From Lachnospiraceae bacterium (lineage in GTDB: Bacteria; Bacillota; Clostridia; Lachnospirales; Lachnospiraceae), in NCBI GenBank assembly GCA_022791755.1, contig JAAVZR010000014.1, forward strand, positions 1-64,000: a DNA stretch of 64,000 nucleotides. The letters are read 5' to 3'. The notes beneath the pieces are model-generated. The model was given only the letters and a program-made list of their open reading frames with translations, searched no databases and was not told the DNA's origin. The first letter of the stretch is position 1. The number at the start of each line of letters is the position of its first letter. Both the position numbers and the translations under genes were made by a program. Of the stretch, positions 63,057-64,000 are shown piece by piece.

Positions 63057-63333
63057 GTTCTTTTATCCTCCTTTGATCATTCTGTCCTGCGGCCGTCCCG
63101 GGCAAAGACCGCAGGATATACAAATCCGTCGTCTCCGGCGCTGCCGTAACCGGCACCCTGACAGCCCCGGGGCCGCCGCGCTCTGTTATATCCGGTTAAT
63201 CTGTCCAGCAAACGGGTATTTCTTTATAGTCCTTTACCGTAAGTATAACACAGGTTGCGCTGTTTTGATACTTACATTATTCTTTCTTTTTTCTGACTGC
63301 CGTTTCTTTTTCTGAATGTCGTTCTTTTTCGCT

Positions 63334-64000
63334 TTATTTGTAATAATCAAACTCCAGGCCGTACATGCGCACCGTGTCGCCCTCTGTGATCCCGGCCTTC
63401 TCCAGCTCGTCCAGAATCCCCGTATCCTTTAAGAAGCGCTGAAAAAACTCAAATCCCTTCTCCGAATCCAAATTGGTGTATCCGAGCATCTTTTCTATGC
63501 GGGGGCCCTCCACACGAAAACCTCCGTCCTCATCCACCGTCACCTCATAGGGCAGATTCGCCTCGCCCGACACCGCGTTGGCGTCGAACTCCTTTTCAAA
63601 AACCACCGGACGGCTGTCCATGGTCTCCAGCAGACTCTTCACATGATACAGAAGCTCTTTCAGCCCCTGTCCGCTGACGGCAGAAATGGCAAACACCTGG
63701 ATCCCCTCCGGCTCAAAGGTGCGCCGCAGCCGTTTCAGCGGATCCTCCTCTCCGTCTTCTGTATACAAAACGTCTATCTTATTGGCCGCTATCACCTGAG
63801 GCTTATGAAGGATCGCCGGATCATAGGCCTGAAGCTCTGCGTTGATTGTACGGATATCCTCCACCGGATCCCGGCCTTCTGTCGATGCAGCGTCCACCAT
63901 ATGGACGATCACCTTTGTCCTCTCGATATGGCGCAGAAATTCATGGCCCAGTCCCACGCCTTTTGAGGCGCCCTCGATCAGCCCCGGGATATCCGCGATG
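63334..64000 (-). CDS. obgE: GTPase ObgE, C-terminal part (5' end outside window)
   Basis: The frame runs to the window edge. It begins within the G3 region (ADIPGLIEGASKGVGLGHEFL) and contains G4 AANKIDVLY and the G5-like ISAVSGQG. The C-terminal OCT domain is present, ending DTVRMYGLEFDYYK. Obg acts in ribosome assembly and stress control. Confidence 0.95.
   Translation of the reverse strand, partial: IADIPGLIEGASKGVGLGHEFLRHIERTKVIVHMVDAASTEGRDPVEDIRTINAELQAYDPAILHKPQVIAANKIDVLYTEDGEEDPLKRLRRTFEPEGIQVFAISAVSGQGLKELLYHVKSLLETMDSRPVVFEKEFDANAVSGEANLPYEVTVDEDGGFRVEGPRIEKMLGYTNLDSEKGFEFFQRFLKDTGILDELEKAGITEGDTVRMYGLEFDYYK

Noticed and set aside
63057-63333. RNA gene or regulatory element between obgE and punA
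   Set aside because: Only a possible -10 (TATACT) without a matching -35 and a weak distant inverted repeat; nothing supportable.

Overview
The window is a chromosomal stretch of a low-oxygen, Gram-positive Firmicute, most likely a gut-type member of Lachnospiraceae (Clostridia). The evidence is CodY, MurT/GatD, QueT, an RNP-family FMN riboswitch, ECF-type RibU, a YjjI-type glycyl radical enzyme, strong AGGAGG ribosome binding sites and TTGACA/TATAAT promoters. Most of the window is GC-rich, with a clearly AT-rich island at about 41.6-43.9 kb. Genus cannot be fixed from the sequence alone. No rRNA, tRNA, CRISPR array, transposase or prophage gene was seen.

Layout. 0-1.4 kb: a tail of a possible regulator and an Fe-S protein. 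1.5-8.1 kb: a minus-strand operon yjjI-yjjW-nupO-nupP-nupQ-cdd that links a glycyl radical enzyme to nucleoside uptake and deamination. 8.3-14.3 kb: the housekeeping block yifB-dprA-topA-codY. 14.6-22.9 kb: a DUF5685-like protein overlapped by a J-domain protein, a hydrolase, queT behind a preQ1 riboswitch, an E2-like acyltransferase, a flippase, a GNAT enzyme and PEP carboxykinase. 23.1-29.5 kb: thrC, a small XRE regulator, citrate synthase, an EamA transporter, a PurF paralogue without its catalytic cysteine, and rpsU. 29.6-31.7 kb: an FMN-riboswitch operon of ribU and a creatininase-family hydrolase, with a duplicated 116-bp repeat in its leader.

31.7-45.8 kb is accessory. It holds three intact ABC exporters plus a broken fourth, an MBL hydrolase, a GNAT enzyme, a lipoprotein with an HEXXH motif (and a decayed duplicate of it), a secreted protein with a two-TM partner, a 66-residue hydrophobic peptide, and a large regulator with two HTH domains. 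It reads as a candidate peptide processing, export and sensing cassette.

45.9-64 kb: alaS, an esterase/ATP-grasp pair, murT-gatD (lipid II amidation), a vanY-LytTR-GHKL operon, and a compact run punA - membrane MutS-like - rnhA - LprI-like - OmpR-type regulator - sensor kinase - unknown protein. The window ends inside obgE.

The strongest leads are: the 31.7-45.8 kb cassette with its convergent peptide/dual-HTH regulator pair; the creatininase-family gene placed under FMN control; the YjjI-nucleoside operon; the Cys-less PurF; and the resemblance of the DUF5685-like protein to squalene/phytoene synthases.
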